A DNA stretch of 17,815 bases, taken from Chloroflexota bacterium (GTDB lineage: Bacteria > Chloroflexota > Limnocylindria > Limnocylindrales > CSP1-4). The notes below the pieces were generated by a model that saw nothing but the letters and a program-made list of their open reading frames with translations, did no database searches and was not told where the DNA came from. A program made the position numbers and the translations under genes. The stretch lies in assembly GCA_021786915.1 (NCBI GenBank), contig JAJYMP010000241.1, positions 1-17,815 on the forward strand, given 5' to 3'. Positions 14,246 to 17,815 of this stretch are shown here, piece by piece (within the stretch, counting starts at the first letter, position 1; each line of letters starts with the position of its first letter).

Positions 14246-14458
14246 AGCTCGCATCGGGCCGGGTCCGGGCTTCTGCCCGAATCCGCGGGCCCCGCTGACC
14301 CACCTGCTTGAGGTCATCGAAACGACAGGCAGCGCACGGAGGAATGACGGCGCAGGACGAACAGTGATCGTGCGGGCGGCCCACCTGTCCGCCCGAGCCG
14401 CCAGCGTCGGCATCGACGTCCACCAGCGACACCGGGGCTGCCCCGGAGGAGTGACTAC
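14246..14458 (+). promoter_or_regulatory. Structured 213-base leader before the phosphotransferase gene
   Basis: No gene of useful length is supported here. Two GC hairpins are visible: 14266-14279 (CGGGC/GCCCG, four-base loop, just after the DUF1097 stop) and 14373-14395 (CGGGCGG/CCGCCCG, nine-base loop). A third touches the ribosome site at 14432-14446. The gap is long for an operon and could hold an attenuator, a processing site or an internal promoter. Confidence 0.35.
14432..14446 (+). promoter_or_regulatory. Hairpin partly covering the Shine-Dalgarno site of the phosphotransferase gene
   Basis: CCGGGG (14432-14437) pairs with CCCCGG (14441-14446) over a CTG loop. The last two paired bases are the first two of the Shine-Dalgarno run GGAGGAG (14445-14451), which precedes the GTG at 14459. 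The hairpin may tune translation, though most of the site stays free. Confidence 0.35.
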
Positions 14459-16198
14459 GTGGCACTTGCATTGAACGAAGAGATCCTCGGCCAGTTCCTC
14501 GGAGACGAGACCTTTCCGGTGGATTGGGTGTACGAGAAGGAGAAGGAGCTCTTCTGGGTCTACGACGACCTGCACTGCCCCAAGCCGCTGAGCCCGATGT
14601 ACGAGGACATCGGCGGCTGGTGGCTCTCCTGCGACCACATGTTCCGTCGCTTCGGCACACCGTTCGCGACGGACTGGATCTACAAGAACATCAACGGCTA
14701 CCTCTACACGGCGGCCATTCCCGCCATGGCCGGTCTGAGTGCCGCGACCCAGGAGTACAACTACGAGACCCGCGCCATCGTCCCAGAGGATGACGCCTAT
14801 GCGGGCAAGATCGGCGCCTACCTCGGGGCGGTCCTGCCCGTGTACGGCCTCAAGTTCACCGAGTGGTGGCGCACCCGCTTCGTGCCCGAGATGCAGCGGA
14901 ACTTCGACTACATCGAGGCCATGCTGGACCAGAAGGATCAGCTCTCCCTGGCCGAGGTGGCCGTCCTCCTCGAGGACGCCATCGACATGCACGACCGTCA
15001 CTGGAAGATCCACTGGATGCTGAACTTCGCGCAGCTCAGCGCGACGCTCAACCTCCGCGCGGTCATGGAGAAGACGCACGGCAAGGTCGACGAGGTCCTG
15101 CTGGGGCGGCTCCAGAACTCGGCCAACGATCGCAACTGGGACAAGATCAAGGCCATCTGGGAGATGAAGGAGGAGGTCAAGGCTGACGCGGCCCTGTCCT
15201 CCGCCTTCGCCGCCCCGGCCGCCACCGAGATCCTCCCCGCCCTGAAGGCCACCGAGCGCGGCCGCCGCTTCATCGACGAGCGCGTGGTCCCGTACCAGAA
15301 GGAATTCGGCTGGCACGCCGTCTGGAGCCACGAGTTCATCTTCCCGAGCTTCCGCGAGGACATGGTCCCCGTGGTCCAGCTCGTCCGCGATCAGTACGCT
15401 TCCGACTACGATTACCCGACCAAGATCGCCGCGCTCAGGGCCGACATCGACGCGGCGGCGGTGGAGATCCTCGATGGGCTCGAGGGCGAGGCGCTCGACG
15501 AGATGCGCGCCGCCAACGAGATCAATCTCAGGATGGCGCCGCTCACCCCGGACCACCACTTCTACATCGACCAGGGCGCCAACGCCCACGTCCGCCTCGT
15601 GTTGATCGCGATCGGCGAGAAGCTCGTCCAGATGGGCGTCCTCGACGCAGCGGACGACGTGATCCTGTTCCGCTACAACGAGTTGCGGGCATTCATCGGC
15701 AACCCGACCGGGATCGACGGGCGGGCCATCGCGTCGGCCGCGAGGGCCAAGCGGGCGGCGGCGGAGAAGATTCAGCCGCGCGACTGGGTCGGCTCCGTCA
15801 CGGCGTCGCAGCTCGCCTTCCCGTACCTCAACCTGTGGGGCTTCCCTGACAAGTTCACCCGCTCGCAGGTGCAGATCCAGGGCCAGGTGACCGGCATCGC
15901 CGGCTCACCGGGCACCGTCGACGGCGTGGCGCGCGTCGTCATGTCCGAAGCCGAGTTCGACAGTCTCATGGAGGGCGAGATCCTCGTCTGCCAGATGACC
16001 AACCCGGCCTGGCAGGTCCTCTATGGCAAGATCAGCGCGGTGGTGACCGACGCCGGCGGAACCGTTTCGCACCCGGCAGTGCTCGCTCGTGAGTACGGCA
16101 TCCCCGCGGTGGTGGGCACCTCGGTGGGCACCACGCGCATCAAGACCGGCGACCGTCTCCACGTAGACGGCAACTCCGGCATCGTCGTCATCCTCTAG
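14459..16198 (+). CDS. PEP-utilizing phosphotransferase subunit: substrate-type domain plus swivelling phosphohistidine domain, no ATP-grasp
   Basis: 579 residues. The C-terminal part (about 475-579) is the swivelling domain of PEP synthase/PPDK with phosphohistidine His538 in DAGGTVSHPAVLARE. The first 470 residues resemble the middle, substrate-binding region of rifampin phosphotransferase-like enzymes (DLHCPKPLSPM near residue 40, then ANAHVRLVLIAIGEKL and DDVILFRYNELR near 375-410). The N-terminal ATP-grasp of those enzymes is absent. The phenylphosphate synthase of Thauera is built the same way, with the His subunit and the ATP subunit on separate chains. It should therefore need a partner to load His538. 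Candidates are the PPDK-like protein of the divergent operon or a gene beyond the window. GGAGGAG precedes the GTG start. A strong hairpin follows eight bases after the stop. Confidence 0.85.
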   Translation: MALALNEEILGQFLGDETFPVDWVYEKEKELFWVYDDLHCPKPLSPMYEDIGGWWLSCDHMFRRFGTPFATDWIYKNINGYLYTAAIPAMAGLSAATQEYNYETRAIVPEDDAYAGKIGAYLGAVLPVYGLKFTEWWRTRFVPEMQRNFDYIEAMLDQKDQLSLAEVAVLLEDAIDMHDRHWKIHWMLNFAQLSATLNLRAVMEKTHGKVDEVLLGRLQNSANDRNWDKIKAIWEMKEEVKADAALSSAFAAPAATEILPALKATERGRRFIDERVVPYQKEFGWHAVWSHEFIFPSFREDMVPVVQLVRDQYASDYDYPTKIAALRADIDAAAVEILDGLEGEALDEMRAANEINLRMAPLTPDHHFYIDQGANAHVRLVLIAIGEKLVQMGVLDAADDVILFRYNELRAFIGNPTGIDGRAIASAARAKRAAAEKIQPRDWVGSVTASQLAFPYLNLWGFPDKFTRSQVQIQGQVTGIAGSPGTVDGVARVVMSEAEFDSLMEGEILVCQMTNPAWQVLYGKISAVVTDAGGTVSHPAVLAREYGIPAVVGTSVGTTRIKTGDRLHVDGNSGIVVIL

Positions 16199-16205
16199 GG
16201 CCAGA

Positions 16206-16233
16206 GCTGGCGGCGGCTCCGGCCGCCGCCAGC
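16206..16233 (+). terminator. Strong 12-bp hairpin between phosphotransferase and GntR genes
   Basis: GCTGGCGGCGGC (16206-16217) pairs perfectly with GCCGCCGCCAGC (16222-16233) across the tetraloop TCCG. It starts eight bases after the stop codon and ends nine bases before the first possible GntR start. No T-run follows, so it may act as a leaky terminator, an mRNA 3'-end stabiliser, or both, lowering expression of the regulator relative to the enzyme. Confidence 0.6.
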
Positions 16234-16241
16234 CCGCAGTC

Positions 16242-17021
16242 GTGGAGATGCTGACCGCCATGGCCCCGATCACCCGGAGCGTCCTCAGTGACCAGGTCAA
16301 GGATTACCTCTTGCAGGGAATCCTCTCCGGCCACTACCCGCCGGGATCGCGGATCGTCGAGACGCGGGTCGCCCGAGAGCTCGGCGTGAGCCAGGCCCCG
16401 GTGCGGGAAGCTCTGCGCGACCTCGAGGCCCTCGGCGTCGTGGAGAGCACCGCGTTCCAGGGAGCCAGGGTCCGCCAGCCCGAGAGGGCTGAGCTGGCCG
16501 AGGCGTACGGCGTGCGGGCGGAGCTGGAGTCCCTCGGGGCCAGGCTCGCCCTGCCGCTCGTGTCCCAATCGGACGTCGAGGAGCTCCAGGGCTACATCGG
16601 CGAGATGCAACGCGCCGCTGCTGCCGGCGACGCCCTGGCGGAGGCCCATGTCGACGCCACGTTCCACGGCCGCCTCATGCAGATCTCCGCCAATGCCACG
16701 CTGAACCGCGTCTGGCGGTTCCTGGAGCCGATGTCCCGGACGTACATCACCTTCGTCGCCCACCACATCAACCCGTCTGAGATGGCCAACCTGCACCAGC
16801 CGATCCTCGACGCCCTCGCCGGCGGCGACCCCGACCAGACGAGCGAGGCCGTTCGCCGCCACTTCCGCCTTGCCAGCGAGATGTTCGCCGAGTCGCCGGC
16901 TGGCCGGACGGTCGCCGAGACCGGGGCGGAGCGCGCAGGCGCCGAAGTGGCCGCGGGCGGCGGTCGGACCCGAGAGACCCGGATCGGCAGCGCAACGGAC
17001 CGCCCCAAGGAGCACGCGTGA
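16242..17021 (+). CDS. GntR-family (FadR/FCD subgroup) transcription regulator
   Basis: 259 residues. The N-terminal winged helix (about 10-78) has SVLSDQVKDYLLQGILSG, PGSRIVETRVARELGVSQ and the hallmark PVREALRDLEALGVVE. The C-terminal FCD ligand domain (about 85-220) includes HVDATFHGRLMQISAN, NLHQPILDAL and AVRRHFRLA, which carry the Asp/His residues that usually bind a metal and an acid ligand. FCD regulators commonly respond to organic or sugar acids. The last 35 or so residues are a polar tail outside the domain. The start is uncertain: the GTG at 16242 has no clear Shine-Dalgarno site, and an ATG at 16260 has GGAG 12 bases before it; both keep the whole DNA-binding domain. Its stop overlaps the next gene start by four bases. 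Confidence 0.9.
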   Translation: MEMLTAMAPITRSVLSDQVKDYLLQGILSGHYPPGSRIVETRVARELGVSQAPVREALRDLEALGVVESTAFQGARVRQPERAELAEAYGVRAELESLGARLALPLVSQSDVEELQGYIGEMQRAAAAGDALAEAHVDATFHGRLMQISANATLNRVWRFLEPMSRTYITFVAHHINPSEMANLHQPILDALAGGDPDQTSEAVRRHFRLASEMFAESPAGRTVAETGAERAGAEVAAGGGRTRETRIGSATDRPKEHA

Positions 17022-17815
17022 ACGCAACACCCCAGCTGACCGAGGAGTTCTCGGCAGGAGCCGCCCGCCTCCGAGTCGACGTCATCGGCGGTCAGCCGCG
17101 GACGCACGTGCTCGACGACCTCTCGTTCCTCAACTACCGCCTCGCGGACGTTCGCATCTCCCCCGAGGTCACGCTCGATGGCCCGGACATCGTCTGGGAT
17201 CAGGACGGCGAGAAGTCCGTCCGCTACGACGGCAACAGGGTCACGTTCACGGGCGCCTGGCCGGCCGGCCCGATCCAGAAGGTCATCGTCGCGGTGCTGG
17301 CGCTGCGCATGGAGGCCGCCGGGCTCCACCCCTCCCACAGCGCCGCGGTCAACTACCGCGGCAAGACGTTCCTGTTTCTCGGCGGCGAGTCCAACCACGG
17401 CAAGAGCATGGGCCTCATCGAGGCCGGCGTCCGCGGCGCGCTTCAGGTCGCGTCCGAGACCACGGTCATCAGCGAGGACGGGCGCGCCGTCGCGGGCTCC
17501 GTGGACACGTTCCTCGTCAGGCGGACCGAGGGCACGGAGCGCTCCGACAAGGCGGCCCCGAACAAGGGCGTCGAGAAGTTCTGGGGCCCCGTCATGCCCT
17601 CCTGGAGCTTGTACCAGGGCCAGCCGAACATCGACCTCGTGATCGTCCCGGCGATCGACGGCAACTTCGACCCGGCCACCAACGAGCTCATCCCGTTCGA
17701 GCGCCAGTTCCAGATGCTTCACAGCCTCCAGAACTACTTCCTCACCAACGAGCTGCTGGCCCCCGGGCACGTCATGCCGATGGTGGACAACGACGTGCTC
17801 CGCGCCCGCCGCGCG
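17018..17815 (+). CDS. HPr-kinase-like P-loop protein, 3' end beyond window
   Basis: The first 266 residues of a protein cut by the window end. A P-loop GESNHGKS (residues 123-130, Lys129) is preceded by LHPSHSAAVNYRGKTFLFLG and followed by SETTVISEDG. This order resembles the C-terminal kinase domain of HPr kinase/phosphorylase, where an LH-x-A strand pair leads into the P-loop and an acidic strand follows. The N-terminal 100 residues are not recognised. Start: GTG at 17018, with AAGGAG before it and a GTGA overlap with the GntR stop, so the two are translationally coupled. No HPr gene is visible, so HPr itself is not implied as the substrate. Other P-loop nucleotidases or kinases remain possible. 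Confidence 0.7.
   Translation, partial: MNATPQLTEEFSAGAARLRVDVIGGQPRTHVLDDLSFLNYRLADVRISPEVTLDGPDIVWDQDGEKSVRYDGNRVTFTGAWPAGPIQKVIVAVLALRMEAAGLHPSHSAAVNYRGKTFLFLGGESNHGKSMGLIEAGVRGALQVASETTVISEDGRAVAGSVDTFLVRRTEGTERSDKAAPNKGVEKFWGPVMPSWSLYQGQPNIDLVIVPAIDGNFDPATNELIPFERQFQMLHSLQNYFLTNELLAPGHVMPMVDNDVLRARRA

Noticed and set aside
14365..14480. Short plus-strand frame starting at a GTG in the leader and overlapping the phosphotransferase start
   Set aside because: No ribosome site specific to it, no recognisable content, and it covers the hairpins of the leader.
1..17815. CRISPR arrays, tRNA or rRNA genes, insertion sequences, phage genes
   Set aside because: I saw no regularly spaced long repeats, RNA gene signatures, transposase motifs or integrase genes.

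Overview
The window is very GC-rich, uses many GTG starts and carries Shine-Dalgarno sites before most genes. This fits a Chloroflexota- or Actinomycetota-like soil or sediment bacterium; the sequence does not decide between them. The fragment of a respiratory nitrate reductase cytochrome subunit at the left edge suggests the organism can respire nitrate. Nothing looks like a phage, transposon or CRISPR array.

Layout. (1) Bases 1-629: the 3' end of narI, followed by about 520 bases of structured, apparently non-coding DNA. (2) Bases 1149-2977, minus strand: an OmpR-type response regulator and a sensor histidine kinase with start and stop overlapping. Both flanks of this pair carry direct repeats at 11-base intervals, a likely response-regulator site. 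(3) Bases 3241-4026, minus strand: a short-chain dehydrogenase. Bases 4027-4865 hold no intact gene but carry frameshifted plus-strand coding remnants, one resembling a tyrosine phosphatase. (4) Bases 4866-13422, minus strand: a catabolic operon in the order transaldolase, short-chain dehydrogenase, metallo-beta-lactamase-fold hydrolase, truncated pyruvate phosphate dikinase-like protein, cupin, transketolase N and C subunits, and zinc alcohol dehydrogenase. (5) Bases 13631-17815, plus strand and divergent: a DUF1097-like membrane protein, a PEP-utilizing phosphotransferase subunit, a GntR/FCD regulator and an HPr-kinase-like P-loop protein cut by the window end.

How it may work together (inference). 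The two divergent units share a 208-base control region with an AT-rich repeat that could be the GntR operator. The dehydrogenases, transketolase and transaldolase would oxidise a sugar- or polyol-like compound and split or rearrange its carbon skeleton. No ordinary sugar kinase is visible. Instead two proteins carry the swivelling phosphohistidine domain of PEP synthase and PPDK. One has an ATP-grasp but no PEP/pyruvate barrel. The other has a substrate-type domain but no ATP-grasp. The most interesting idea here is that the locus activates its substrate by a split, dikinase-like phosphotransfer, similar in architecture to phenylphosphate synthase or rifampin phosphotransferase, possibly modulated by the HPr-kinase-like protein. 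The substrate cannot be named from sequence.
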